Positions 47,730-59,500 of a stretch of 64,000 bases of DNA are shown in pieces. Origin of the DNA: Apoderus coryli. Its lineage: Eukaryota > Arthropoda > Insecta > Coleoptera > Attelabidae. How positions within the stretch are numbered: position 1 is the first letter of the stretch; the number at the start of each line of letters is the position of its first letter. The DNA lies in assembly GCA_911728435.2 (NCBI GenBank), contig OU452206.1, positions 13,608,297 through 13,672,296 of the forward strand, in the 5' to 3' direction. The translations under genes were made by a program, and so were the position numbers. The notes beneath the pieces are model-generated. The model was not told the origin of the DNA. It saw only the letters and a list, made by a program, of their open reading frames with translations, and did not search any database.

Positions 47730-49155
47730 GACGCATATTGTAAACAACCCTGTACATTATAAAAAGCAGTGAAAACAAAAAACAATAAAGGAATTAAATA
47801 AGTAAAATATGTAACACAAAACATTTAGAAAGGTATTATATTGGAAGGCCGATAAAGATTTATTGTTAATTGATTTATTTCCATTAATATAATTTTCGTA
47901 GAAATTTGGATTAGGCTTGTTATCGCAAATTTAAAACTGTATAATAATAATTTTTAGTCAGGTTTGAGTGGTATATTGCGGGTATTAGTTAACAGCGAAA
48001 AGCAGAATTTTAAAAACAACCACAAGTGTAAATTTCGTAAGATAAACATTCTATAAGAAACATTATTTATTAAACGTATGGTTTATACCAAATTTATAGC
48101 GAAAGGACCGTAACTAAATCATGTCAGCGCTAAATGACGTTACTTTACCTTTTAGGGATCACTCAGAAATATATTGATTCATACTGGCCCATGCATCACT
48201 GATAAGTAGTAAATCAAGGAAAATAAACTTTCATATTTTAAATATTGATTTGATAAACAGATAAAGGTTCATTATATGTTTTCATAAAAGTAAGATTTCG
48301 ATATCTTCATCTACAGAGCTTACAATACCTCTTTTATCTAAGAGATTTTGTCTTTTGTTGAACAAATAAATTGTTAAGAATAATTGTTTTTTATTCTGTT
48401 AAAGTCTTCTTTCGGTGCTCAAAAAAGAATTTTTCAAATCGACTAAGAAATAAGTGCACAAATATGCATTTCGTAAACTGATAATTATTGTAGTTCATAT
48501 TTATTCAAAATAAGGCTGCATTTCAGTATATGGATTAGTAAACTTTCAGTTTTTAGGTACAAAAAATTTTAATAGCTACAAACTGAAAATTGAAAATTAA
48601 AATAACTCATCAACGCTTGGATTTAATTTTACATTATAATTCGCATTCTCTAATTAAAAATATATATATGAATAAATATACTTAAACTTATTAGTCAGTA
48701 AAATCACAATTATTATCATTATAATAATTATGACTAACAATGATATTTTCTAAATTGACTCATATATTACTAATTTCATCATATACTTTAACAATGAACA
48801 GATTTTGGTAGATGCGTATCAAGAAGCAATTATGAGAATCGAACTCAAATAGGATTAAGTTTCATATAGATACCGCGGATTTTCTGATAATAGTTATTAA
48901 TTTTATTTCGCCAAACTTCGCCCACTGGGGGATTAAATAAATTTCTAATGATTGTATTACATTTTGCACTTTAGCCTTTTCTTTTTATAAATATCGGCTA
49001 ATATAGTAGAAATATTATATATCAGAAAAAATATAAGTCAAATATTATTTGTGACTCTAGGCTTAACGGTTTAAAAAAGTTCTAATAATTTTTCTTAAAC
49101 CACTCCTCCTATTTGGAACTGTGAACTGTCAAAATAAATATCTTATCAAATATTA
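47730..49155. other. AT-rich stretch without a recognisable gene (intronic)
   Basis: Nothing supported by sequence beyond low-complexity A/T. Confidence 0.45.
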
Positions 49156-49159
49156 AGGA

Positions 49160-49420
49160 AATGGTATATTCTATAATGAATGAGGAATATGGTAGAGGGG
49201 AGTCCAGAAAACCTAGATCTTTAGTAAGGTATAACAGACTATAGATTTTCTACGACTTCAACAAAGCTTAGCTAGATATTTTTTACATACTCTTTTATAT
49301 AATTTTTAACAGGTATTTCAACAATAACATGTTGTTTTGAATTACATATTGTTCAATACCTCAATATGTCTGCTTCAAATAATTCTAAATAATGTCAAAT
49401 CTATCGTATCTATCTAACAT
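49160..49420. repeat. Decayed third copy of the hairpin/TIR family
   Basis: GGTATATTCTATAATGAATG and AGGAATATGG match the left hairpin arm at 33588. CAGACTATAGATTTTCTACG matches its right end plus the TIR, and short words downstream follow 33720-33960. The apex is missing. Confidence 0.55.
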
Positions 49421-49527
49421 ACAGACACGCCACTTTCGATTCGTCAATCCAGTCAATTTTGGTGTACTTAAGGCCTCGCCTGGATTATTTACTCTACTAT
49501 TATTTTCATGTTCTCTGATGTAATATA

Positions 49528-50474
49528 CAGGGTGTTAGTAAATAAGTGCGACAAACTTCAGGAGGTAATTCTGCATGAAAAAATAATGACAGTTTGCTAT
49601 ATAAACACATGTCCGGAAATGCTTCGTTTTCTGCTGAGATACAGTTAACGTTTTTCTTAAAAACTGAAGATTTATTGATTGCTCTGAAACCGATGGAGAT
49701 ATGCAAATGAAATTTAGTGGGTGTCAAGAGGTAGTTATTGCGCATTTTTTGACATGCAATTAAGAATTTTATGTTCATCAGTGGCGCGCATACGAGTAAT
49801 GATCTCATAATTTTTAAAGAAAAAAATGGTACGCCACTGGAATTTCTCAAATAAAAAACCATTTTGCAATTCCACGTTCAATTTGTGATAAAAAATCTCT
49901 CTTGCTGTTTTATCGTAGGGGGCATCGTCTTTGTGTAAAAAAATAAAACATCTTACCCCGTATTTTTCATTTCTTTAATACATTATCAAGAACTATCTAA
50001 TACAATAAACATTAAACCAAAACAATAAGAGAAAATAACACTAATAATAAAGAAACCCTAATTTGACATTTCGTTGAAATATTCGTATAACAGAATCTTG
50101 ACAGTAGCCTACTAGCGTCGCGGCGAGAGGTTTTATTTTTTTGCACAAATGCCCCCTACGATAAAAAAGCAAGAGAGATTTTTTATCACAAATTGAACGA
50201 GGAATTCCAAAATTATTTTTAATTTGAAAAATTCCAGTGGCGTACCTTTTTTTTTCTTCAAAAAAATTGAAATCATTACCCGTATCCGCGGCGCCACTGA
50301 TGAACATAAAATTCTTAATTGCATGTCAAAAAATGCGCAATAACTACCTCTTAACACCCACTAAATTTCATTTGCATATCTCCACCAGTTTCAGAGCAAT
50401 CTCAATTTTTTTGAAGAAAAAAAAAGGTACGCCACTGGAATTTTTCAAATTAAAAATCATTTTGGAATTCCTTT
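49528..50474. repeat. Inverted copies of a short MITE-like element
   Basis: TACAGGGTGTTAGTAAATAA begins at 49528. The segment 49677-49948 is repeated in reverse complement at 50134-50402 (shared words GAGATATGCAAATGAAATTT, GTACGCCACTGGAATTT, GGGGGCAT). A third fragment, 50402-50474, is again in the first orientation. Frames inside overlap on both strands and are not genes. Confidence 0.75.
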
Positions 50475-50485
50475 TAAAAATATTT

Positions 50486-50730
50486 TGAATCTATACAGGA
50501 TGTCCCAAATATAAGAAATGAACCATAGTTATGTGTTTTAAATGGAATGCCCTGTATATGAATATATTTTTAGATTTCCCGTTCAAAATAAACCTAACTT
50601 TCATTAAAGTACTTCTCACCTAAACCTGACAGTTTTTTAAATATTTTAATTTTTATAAAAATATAGACATAATTTGAATGAAAAAATTCACTCCTATTCG
50701 TTCGTTATTTTTAAGCCAGTCTGGGCTGAT
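50486..50730. repeat. Dispersed element shared with 53548-53790
   Basis: The two segments align directly from TACAGG(A/G)TGTCCCAAATAT through AACCTAACTTTCATTAAAGT to ATAGACATAATTTGAATGA, with scattered differences. The 53.5-kb copy is contained in a TA-flanked TIR element. Confidence 0.75.
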
Positions 50731-50929
50731 AAATATACCCACTCATCACTTGTTACGCCAAATATAAAAAACCCCCAATACTAGATACAGGGTGTCCAAT
50801 AATATAAGTTATATGAACGTAAAGTTTAGTTCTAAATAACTGGTTTATTTCAGATAGAACCCCCGGTATATGAGGTAAAAATTAGATGCATAAAGTAATT
50901 ATCTGTCAAATATTATATTACTTTCCTAT

Positions 50930-51175
50930 GGATAACTCTTGACGTTTTCGTGAAAAATGCACATATTCATAATATTAGGGGAATTTTTAATTGAACCTGT
51001 TAATTTCATGTAGACCACCCTGTATTTGATGATGCAAAAATTAAAGTTAAAGTAAAGTTTTTCTATAGATATGTATATCTTTAATTTTGCTTGGAAGAGG
51101 CACACATATTGGTAATAATAAGAGGAAGAATATTCAAAATTATAATATTTATCAAGTCAGCCATGAGAATTAATT
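50930..51175. repeat. Dispersed segment shared with 62000-62255
   Basis: Direct match through AATGCACATATTCATAATAT, CCTGTTAATTTCATGTAGAC and CACCCTGTATTT. It precedes an HTH-DUF4817 transposase derivative in both places, but in the second place that coding part is on the opposite strand. Confidence 0.7.
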
Positions 51176-51280
51176 GGAGAAGACAGAATACATTTTTTTT
51201 TAATTTGATTACCAGAGTTGGGAATTTTTCATAAAACAGTTTTTTATCTGTGACATTTGATTAAATTCAATTAATCAAAA

Positions 51281-51690
51281 ATGCGAACCTATTCCAAAGG
51301 AGAAAGAATGGATATGATTTTTATTCTCAGAGAATGGTGCAAAAACGCCTTTCTAGCATCGCGAGTTTACGCTCGAAGGTTCGCGGCGCAAAATCACCCC
51401 AAAAAACCGGTCTTCGAGAGACTGTTAAGGCAGTTTAACGAAAGATACCACCCAAACACAGTGCAACTGCATCCAGAACTTTTCAATATTGATTTTAAAT
51501 GGTGGTGAATTTTTTACATGGGCAGGTACAAAATCATCCAAAATGAAAAAATTTTTAATAGAGGAAATGAAGGAGCAAATAAACGAAGCGTTTAGAGGCG
51601 TTACACCAGGTTAAAGTTGTTGAAGGATTTAAGAAATGGATTCAAATGTGCGTAGAGTCCAATCATTTTGATCTTGTTATTTAGAGTAGT
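51281..51690 (+). pseudogene. HTH (DUF4817-like) transposase derivative, internally deleted
   Basis: The ORF 51281-51508 starts MRTYSKGERMDMIFILREWC and continues with ASRVYARRFAAQNHPKK and FERLLRQFNE. This is the pattern of the DUF4817 helix-turn-helix found at the N-terminus of insect Tc-like transposases. Shortly after the stop, other frames give EEMKEQINEAF and KKWIQMCVESNHFDLVI, the C-terminal end of such proteins. The whole catalytic core is missing between. The copy at 62940-63217 has the same layout, so the deletion predates their spread. Confidence 0.72.
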
Positions 51691-51804
51691 TTTGTATTCT
51701 AAAACATTCATTGAAGTAGTGTGTATAATTCTTTCATGTTTCTTCTGAACACTCTGTATATTATTATATTGTTTTCTTTTTTTTTCTTGGCAAACCATCA
51801 ACAG

Positions 51805-51957
51805 AGCATAGCGTGGAAAGAAACCATTCGCCTCTTCAATTTGGCTTTGCAAGTTATTGCAAAACACTTTGGGGTGCTCCCATTGTGCCCGGCAATGGAC
51901 CTCGATACCTGTCTGTACATTCTCATTTGTCGGATGTCCCAAAGGAGAAATCACCAG
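51805..51957 (+). CDS. Putative second coding exon of the host gene
   Basis: A T-rich tract and CATCAACAG precede the exon; it ends CACCAG|GTAAGA. Read in phase 1 it gives 51 codons without a stop: HSVERNHSPLQFGFASYCK, then TLWGAPIVPGNGPRYLS, then SHLSDVPKEKSP. This reading frame is not the longest local ORF, but both splice sites and phases agree with the exons at 29709 and 52076. Base composition is more balanced than the surroundings. Function unknown. Confidence 0.5.
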
Positions 51958-52075
51958 GTAAGAAGCAATAGATACGTACAGGTATACAGGGACATGTCAG
52001 TAGTAGTAGTTTTTGGGGGTAAAATAATTCTCTTATTATTAAAATTTGTTTTATCAAATGTGATCTGGATTTCAG

Positions 52076-52170
52076 GAAAACTTGTCGACATAATTATACC
52101 CGAAAATAGGAGAAGTACACCACTGTTGCCTTCTTTAAAAACCAATAATAACTTACATCCGATAACGTAA
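52076..52170 (+). CDS. Putative last coding exon of the host gene
   Basis: It follows a 118-bp intron ending GGATTTCAG. In the frame set by the preceding exon it encodes GKLVDIIIPENRRSTPLLPS, then LKTNNNLHPIT, and a TAA stop at 52168-52170. The three exons sum to 441 bases, exactly 147 codons including the stop. No domain is recognised. The 3' UTR end was not located. Confidence 0.5.
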
Positions 52171-52174
52171 AGTG

Positions 52175-52745
52175 GCGGCTCGTGCTTTCACATTGTGACA
52201 ATAATAATCAGAACGGGGACCCCACAAGTCGGCTGCGTCACATCCGAACCGGTGGGATCGTTTTTGTAATATTTTTCTGACCCTACTTTGTTATTATTGC
52301 TGTTTAGTCTTCTATGTATATCTAACAAAAGGGGGGAGAAGGCTTAATTAATTGTTTGAACAGTGATCTGGTGTACTTCCACATAGTCAACCATAATACA
52401 AATAATTTAAGTAGAACAGCTGATTGATTTTGGTTGCGGGTCTTTTCTCAATTGGCTATAATAAGTGGCTTTATTTGTTTTATCATGCTGTTTAAGTAGG
52501 TACAATATGTCGTATCGAAGAATAGAGACTTTATATAATGAGCAAAAATGCGCAGAGGTTATTATACAAATAAGGCATCTTAATTGTCTACATAGTTCTT
52601 TTGGATTGAAATACATTTAGTCCAGTAGCGCCAATTGGCCAAATATAGGGCTAAGTGTGGACTGTAAGGCTTGAGAGCTTCCCGGTGTAAAGGGGTGAGT
52701 TTACCAAGAAGGCGGCTGTTGTGTGCGACAGCTCCAACCTGTTTT
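52175..52745. other. Stretch after the host gene stop, possible 3' UTR
   Basis: More GC-balanced patches occur at 52180-52260 and 52620-52740, but no exon with splice sites or domain was defined. No clear poly-A signal was placed. Confidence 0.35.
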
Positions 52746-52752
52746 CTTCGTA

Positions 52753-52990
52753 CCTATACAGGTTGTTTCAAAAAGACGCGACAATATGTAAGGGGGTGAT
52801 TTCTTATGTCATTGTTTCCAAGATTCAAGGTGTTGATGTTTTTTGTAAATAACTGTTTTTTTTAATTAAGTCAAATTTCTCCTTTGGCAATGCTAGGGCT
52901 CTAACTATATCAATCATTAAGTCCAGTGGCGTTAGGGGGGCAACTTAATAAAAATTATTGGCAAAAAAGTGTACGCCACAGACTGTAATT
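52753..52990. repeat. One-armed copy of the 47283-47725 MITE
   Basis: GTTTCAAAAAGACGCGACAA, then AAGGGGGTGATTTCT, CATTGTTTCCAAGAT and GTAAATAACTGTTTTTT follow the left arm at 47288-47435. The other arm is missing. Confidence 0.65.
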
Positions 52991-52994
52991 TAAT

Positions 52995-53455
52995 TTCGTT
53001 CGTTCGTTGAGATGTTTCGAGAGTATTAACATAAACAAAAACCAAACAGAAAGTGCAGTGTCTTCACTGTTTAGGAATCTTGCGTCATATGATATACTTA
53101 ATGATTGAAATATAACTAATAACACATTAAGTATAATAGGAAGTGTGTTAAAATAAGCAAGTTGCAGGTCATCGAATAGTACAATGCCCTTACCATACTA
53201 AAAATATTATAACACACGCTGCATAAGTAGCCTTAGCACCTTCTAGAAGCTGGCCGCATCCACCTTCGATTGGTCATGTAGAAAATCAATAAATAAATAC
53301 CTTGTTAGTCCCAACATACCGAAACTAACACATTTCCAGCTGACTGTGCGTTCTCTCCAGGTTTTAGGATAGGCAAATCTTCGCACGAATTGTGTGTCGC
53401 TCATCATGTTCCATAGTCGTCTGGGACAGTGTCCTTTTTCCTACTGAGTACACAA
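52995..53455. other. Stretch without a confident gene
   Basis: The segment 53220-53455 is less AT-rich than average but I could not define a reading frame with splice sites. Confidence 0.35.
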
Positions 53456-53459
53456 TATA

Positions 53460-53857
53460 CAGGGTTATTCACGTCATACGACACGGAATAGTGTGGCTTA
53501 ACTATTTAATTTCCTAAAATGATTTATGGCTACATTTTAAAAATATTTTGAATGTATACAGGGTGTCCCAAATATAAAAATGAACCATAGTTGTGTTTTT
53601 TAAATGGAATGCCCTGGAAATGAATATATTTTTAGATTTGCCGTTCAAAATAAACCTAACTTTCATTAAAGTACATCTCACCTACACCTGACAGTTTTTA
53701 ACATATTTTATTTTTTATAAAAATATAGACATAATTTGAATGACAGAATTCACACCTATTCGTTTGGCTTTTTAAGCCATTTTTATCGCATGAACGGATA
53801 AATAAAACTTTTAGGAAATTAAACACTATTCCATGTCGTATGGCGTGAATAACCCTG
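53460..53857. mobile_element. 398-bp TIR element with TA target duplication
   Basis: CAGGGTTATTCACGTCATAC at 53460 faces CGTGAATAACCCTG ending at 53857. The arms are about 38 bases with few differences and TA lies on both sides. The interior 53548-53790 is the repeat also found at 50486-50730. Confidence 0.85.
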
Positions 53858-53864
53858 TATACTA

Positions 53865-54530
53865 TACTCATTAGGTATTGGATTTTTCAAAACCAAAATC
53901 TTCTAAATCCAGCTCTGTTCTGCTAGATTTATCGGTAAATTGCTATTATTAATATTATTTCTTAAAAAGAGATTGTTAATAGCGCGACAGCTGTGATATT
54001 AAAATAACCGATATACTTATATAGGTAAAAATAAAAAAATAAATTGGTAGATGTGGGATCGAACATAGTGTGTATAGGGATTACCTATTCCAGACATTTT
54101 TCGAGATAGCGGCCGATGATGAAAAGCCGCGGCGATAATGCGCAGGGATTTCAGATATCGGTGTCATGATGATTGATTATTCCACGGATTGTAAATCACA
54201 TTTAATCTAACACAAATTATTGTGCATTTTTGTTGATATTATGTAGAGATGATAAAATAATACTATCGAATAGAATGCAGATAAAAGAAACAGAGATCAA
54301 ACTGATCACCGTAGATATATACCTTTTACGCAATACCTAATAGTTTGATAATTTATTTGTGCAAATATTTTTTTTAAACATTACTTCATTCCCAGTCAAC
54401 TCAATCGAGAAATAAATGGCGAAATGCTTGTCAGTTTTTCTAAAATCAATCTAAAGGACTCGGTGAGTAAAAGTTTACCAGCGATGAATTTTCGTTTCGA
54501 TGTATTCTTCGGCGAATGATGAAATTTTGT
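53865..54530. other. Stretch without a recognisable gene
   Basis: Nothing recognised. A CG-rich patch (GATAGCGGCCGATGATG to GCCGCGGCGATAATGC) lies near 54105-54140. Confidence 0.4.
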
Positions 54531-54544
54531 TTATGAACTTAAAA

Positions 54545-55040
54545 TAATTTAATGGGACATTCTACAAGCGAAAAGAATATTTTTTTTTCATATGAACGTA
54601 TATCGAAAAATGCTTCGTTTTTCAGATACAGGGTGATATTTGTAAATTCATGACGATGGGTTTGTAGTAATATTTCCGAAACGCGTCTCGATATCAGAAT
54701 AAAATTTGGCACACTTACGTATCTTTGTAGGATTATTAAAAAATATGATATCCCATGGTTAGGAAAATGTCAGGGGTGGGTTAGGCTGGAGGGGTCAGAA
54801 CAAATTTTGTTCCAACTTTTTTTTGTGCGCTTTTTTTACTTTTTTCTAAAAAGAATAATAAATTTGAGACTTTTGTACATAAAAAATGTTCACTTGTTTT
54901 ATCACGCTAGAAGAAGCCGTTTTCAAGATAAATGACTTTGAAAATTTCAATGCGACGTCTCCAATATGTCATTTTGTTATCGAGACGCGTTTCGGAAATA
55001 TCTATCGTCAGGAATTTACAAATCATAGCTTTAAAGTTAA
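54545..55040. repeat. Foldback MITE-like element with TTTCCGAAACGCGTCTCGAT arms
   Basis: TTTCCGAAACGCGTCTCGAT near 54680 is repeated in reverse complement near 54978. The outer part shares TACAAGCGAAAA, TATATCGAAAAATGC and TACAGGGTG with 28970-29045. Frames across it on both strands are not genes. Confidence 0.6.
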
Positions 55041-55063
55041 ATCATGGCTGTTTTCCAGCACAT

Positions 55064-55447
55064 TTAAGTAAAATAGGAATTAAAACCGATCCTTATTTCG
55101 ATTGTAATAATGTAGAGGGTGATCTTAATCATATTTTTTTTCTCCTGCGACAAAAACAAAAACGTTATTAATAATTTCCTTAAACATATTATCGACGAAG
55201 GATCTTCCCAATGATGTAAATCTCTAGAATTTATTAATTGAGCTGCTTTGCCTCGTAATTGATTTTTAATTTTCATTGTAACTAACAGTATTTGATTTTC
55301 TGTGCACATTTGAATTGCACAACTACAAGAATTGATAAACGTATTAAGAGCGATCTGGTCTCCATCATATTCAGGCATTAAAGAGAATATTTCTGAAGGC
55401 CTAAATGCTTCAATTTCACCTTCATTTGGATTTGTATTTTGAGCCAT
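55064..55447 (-). pseudogene. Gypsy-like retrotransposon gag fragment
   Basis: From ATG 55447 on the minus strand, EIFSLMPEYDGDQIALNTFI is followed by QILLVTMKIKNQLRGKAAQL and INSRDLHHWED. This is the capsid-like gag core of insect Ty3/Gypsy elements (MPEFDG ... LRGKAA..L). The similarity fades after about residue 85, probably by frameshift or truncation, and no protease or RT follows. No zinc knuckle is present. A Lys/Arg-rich and repeat-bearing leader lies upstream at 55500-55920. No LTR was identified. Confidence 0.75.
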
Positions 55448-55536
55448 TGTAAATTAGTTTATTTTTCTTAATTATAAATGAAATCGAAATCTTAATTATT
55501 ACAAAAATATTTTTAAAATTACTCACATATAAAGTC

Positions 55537-55920
55537 TCACAAACATTTGATGTTGACTTTGTCTTGGATCGTTGTCTTCGTTTCTTGAAAACACGTTTTT
55601 TCTTTGGCGGTCTGGAAATCTTCGGATTGTGAAAAACACGTTTTTCTGTGTCGGTGTGGAAATCTTGATTGTGATTGGGTTTGGAAATCTTCTTTAGATT
55701 TTCCAATGAACTTTGGTTTTTGAGCTACCACGAGCTTTGGATTATGAGCTGCAACGAGCTTTGAATTATGAGCTGTAACGAGCTTTGAATGATGAGCTAC
55801 AACGAGCTTTGAATTATGAGCTTCAACGAGCTTTGAATTATGAGCTTCAACGAGCTTTGAATTATGAGCTTCAATGAAGGAAGGCGCATGCGCATGCAGA
55901 TTACGTGGCCAGTCGATCAC
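55537..55920 (-). other. Leader region of the gag copy with open frame
   Basis: A 127-codon frame reads MIDWPRNLHAHAPSF, then seven AHNSKLVE-like octapeptides, then a basic tail. It lies directly upstream of the gag fragment on the same strand. Whether it is translated is unclear; the open frame follows simply from a 24-bp unit lacking stops. It may be the untranslated leader between LTR and gag. Confidence 0.4.
55704..55877. repeat. 24-bp minisatellite, about 7 copies
   Basis: The unit GAGCTTTGAATTATGAGCTT (plus CAAC) is repeated seven times with small changes, best kept toward 55877 and more diverged toward 55704. Its length is a multiple of three, so the minus-strand frame stays open and gives an octapeptide repeat. 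Confidence 0.9.
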
Positions 55921-55999
55921 AGCTGGTGCCTCACAATCATCGCCTCGAACGTCGATGTTATGATTATCGAAGACTCTCGTCGCAGTCAGTCAAAAGATG

Positions 56000-58900
56000 C
56001 ACATGCCCATCTTATACGATGCTGAAGTACTAAATAATAGGTCACTAAATTTTTTTTTGACAATGTCAAAAGTAGCATCGTTTATGAAAAATCACCATAG
56101 CAACGCCAACAATTAATGAAAGCGTTGATTTTTTTAAAGTATCGCTTGATTTTTTTTAAGAAAAGTTTGGAGGCATGTTTGGGGGCTACTGATTTAGATT
56201 TGTTTTGATGAATTTTGTTCATGTGTTAATGATTTATTGTTATTATTCATTTTTTTGTAATGATCACAATTTTCTTTCATTCGTGTATTTTTTATTTTTA
56301 TATTTTTCAGTTAGGTCGTTCTAAGTTTGGTATTATTGTATGCTAATGCTAGGCAACTTTTTTTCTGTATGTAAGATTTTGTCTTGTTATTGGGTAGCAA
56401 ATAGCAATACCTGTTAGACTATAAAGAGATTATTATTATTATTACAATTATGGCAAATTGACAGTTTACATTATTTCGCTATGTTCGAAGGTTTAGGATA
56501 CAAAATGTGGTTTCAAGCAAATTAAACTCCTTTTACAGATGAAAATTGCAGATTTTTTTTATTTTTAACCACTGAAGGATATACATACTCACAATAGATG
56601 TAGAACGGTGGTTTGTCCGTTCTTGTTTTCTTTGACGCCTTTTATAGAGGCAAAATCACAGTTTATATACAGTTACTTCTTCTCGTGTCGGAACGTTTGT
56701 TATCTCTGTCTTCAAAGCAATTCGCCGCCCGTATAGATATAGTATAGTATCTTATAGTACGTATATATAGATATAGTATAATATAGTAGCGGGCCAGAAA
56801 TGTGGCTGGGATTGCGACGAGTCGATGACCTTTCTATCGTCTACTGACTATTCTTATCTATAGTTATTATTCTATGGCAAAATTATGATATCGTCAGAAA
56901 TATTCTTTCGCTTGTGCTTGATTTATTGAATAGTTCATAAACCATATTAACTATCGATTACAAAACTATTATTGATTCGCACTTTGTTGCTTCTGATTTA
57001 TACATGCAGCTCCTTCATCTGAGATGTAGTTACGTTGATTTCCTTTAACAATTGCCTAATTTTCATTGATCTCTTCTACACCTTACAAAACCAAACCCCC
57101 GGCGTGCTCATAAAATATTCCTTTGATAGCTTCACGAATCATTAGCTGTGTGACCAAATAGTTTAACAGAGGGTAATTTCTTACAAAAAGGGGTGCCTAA
57201 ACGCCCCTTCTCTACTTTTTTTTTGTCAAGTTGTTCTCCGCTCTCTCTGTGTCGGTATAAATAGTGTATACTTATATTATATGTAACCCTGTTCATTTAT
57301 TTCAACATGATAAGCGTACAAAACTAAACAAAAAGAATGAGGGTGTAATATGTACTACCACTACTACGAGGGTTGTACGATGAATTATTCATGACCCCCT
57401 CGCTGTGACAGCTGTTACGCTAACTTCTCTCTATTTGGAACTATTTTAACACTTGCTCTATTATTATTATTTGCTCTTTTTTTTATTGAGTGATTCTGCG
57501 AGCGGGCGCGAGAATTACATTACAGAGGCGTACAGTAATAAGAATAACTAGTCTATTAAAATAGTTTTATTAAAATTTGACTCAAGTATCTGTGCAGGAA
57601 TAAGGTCAGAGGAAAATCAAAATGGCGTACAATACAATATAGGTAACGTATTTTTATAAAACAAAGATGAATCCATGATCTTCCATAGCACGTAGTTTTG
57701 GCGAAATCGGCCTCAAAATTTTTCGCAATACGTACCGTGGGCTACCTATAGCTGTATTTAAACTTAAAACTTGTAAAAAAACTCCCTATGCAATTTATTT
57801 ATTTGGAAATATTTAAAAAACTAAATATTTTATAGACATATAACCTTATACAAATTTACTCTTATTTTTATTGCTAAATAATATAAAAATATAAAATATT
57901 AGGGTTTTTATTTGAGTATGGCGTGTTACATAAAGTATCAAGACTTTTAGTTATGTAACAAGAAATTATTCACAAATAATAATAATAATAAATGTCTTTA
58001 TTATCAATAACTTCAGCAAAAGGAAAAAAAATACATTCATCAAATTCAAGACAATTTGTTATTGTTAAAAGGCACAGCTGATGTTCTTAATGAACCTAGA
58101 TTAAAACTAAATAATACATTTACGCAAAACCCACAATATTATGCAGTTACCAAAATGGATGTACATATTTACAAGATCAATATAATGTTTACATAAAACC
58201 TTAAATAAGTCGAAAACGGTAAAACTTTGGTATATGCCATGATACGTAATGTCTAGTTGAAATTTTACGTAGAATGGAAAACTGTAATAATATTGGTGTT
58301 CAATTTGGAATAACCGGAATTGTCAATAACTTATAACTATTTTACCTCGACATAGTTACACTGCCAAATTTTCAAAATTCTTCTATGTATAGTTTTCTCT
58401 ATACAGGTCGATTTGGTTTCCGATGGGACACCCTTTATATAAGTTATGCAGCGTTTCTACGACAATCGCTAATATTTTTTATAAAAGTCATTTACAAGTA
58501 TTACCTTATACAAAATCTTCTCCCATTATTAGCAGAAGGCAAATGTGTGACAGAACTTCATTTTTTTTTTTAAATAACCAAAGCCGGTTCTAACAAATTT
58601 TCGAGACTCCATTGACGAGAGGTGACAATGTTAAAGTGTCAGAACGCTTCATCGTTCAAATTATCAGCATAAATATTATAGAAATTAATTTACAAAAATA
58701 GACCTACGCCACTGTCAGTAGACACAATAAACAAAACAGTTGATTGAAAATTTGATGGAACTTGAACACCTGCTGTTTTCAGATTTTGAATGGTTGTTTT
58801 CATTTTGACCAGCCCGACGTGCAAACTGGGCGCGCTCGCACTATTTATTTATTGGTTTAATTGTGATTTTGGGCTCATTTTTGGATGCGGGAGATGTTTA

Positions 58901-59490
58901 AATTACCATAAAGCCTAGTAGGTACCTTTAGTTGGTTTATTCTGCATCCAGCAATTACCGATATTGATTTTATTTTACCTAATGAAAATAAATGTCATAA
59001 CATTTATTATTTATCATAAATAACCCGCTGGTTTCGATTGCTTCTTCCGCGTTTTGCATTGTATTGCTGCTGCTTTTAGTGTCTATTCAATCCAAAGCCG
59101 AATTATCACATGGGATAACATTCTACTATTTGGGGTTCTACTTCCTTCGTTCCGTCCATCCATTGTGAAAAAACATGAGACGTTACTGTTCAACAGACCC
59201 ATATGTTCCTTTCGTTAATAAATTGTAAAAAAGACGTTGATTGTCTCTAAATTTTCCGGCTGCTTTCTCTATCAGTTTTCTTGTTCTGCCCGTTCGGCAG
59301 TACTAATTTTTCAGTTTCTTTTTATTCCTGAAGCACAGCTAATCCGTTTAGCTTCAGTCATGGAAATAGATATCTAGCAATTTGATGGAGCTCAAAGAGT
59401 ACTATAGACCTCGAGCATGACATACAGTATTGAGCATCCTCAAAAAAGGCTGCTCTGAGTTGGTTTTGGTTTTTTTTATAGTATTATTAA
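56000..59490. other. Long stretch without a confident gene
   Basis: Contains a fragment of the 44870-45263 element near 56067-56108, TAGATATAGTATA repeats near 56735-56790, an (AAT)n run near 57978-57992, and a GGGACACCCTTTATATAAG terminus near 58424. Better-balanced patches near 56.6-57.4 kb and 58.9-59.4 kb gave no definable exons. Confidence 0.35.
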
Positions 59491-59500
59491 AGAAAATCAG

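Larger units (their letters stand above)
29902..51804 (+). other. Putative first intron (~22 kb), transposon-filled
   Basis: It runs from GTAAGT at 29902 to the CATCAACAG acceptor ending at 51804, preceded by a T-rich tract. It holds the BEL/Pao gag relic, the Jockey RT relic, TIR elements next to hairpins, foldbacks and an HTH-DUF4817 derivative. The extent rests on the three-exon model being right. Confidence 0.4.

Noticed and set aside
49506..50488. Several 70-118-codon frames on both strands
   Set aside because: They overlap each other in the inverted copies of a MITE-like repeat and repeat the same words in both orientations, so they are not genes.
51601..51954. 117-codon minus-strand frame antisense to the putative second exon
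   Set aside because: It lacks a recognised domain and its splice-like signals are poor, whereas the + strand has acceptor, donor and matching phase.
54932..55171. 79-codon + strand frame
   Set aside because: It crosses the arm of a foldback repeat and runs antisense to the gag fragment; no domain is visible.
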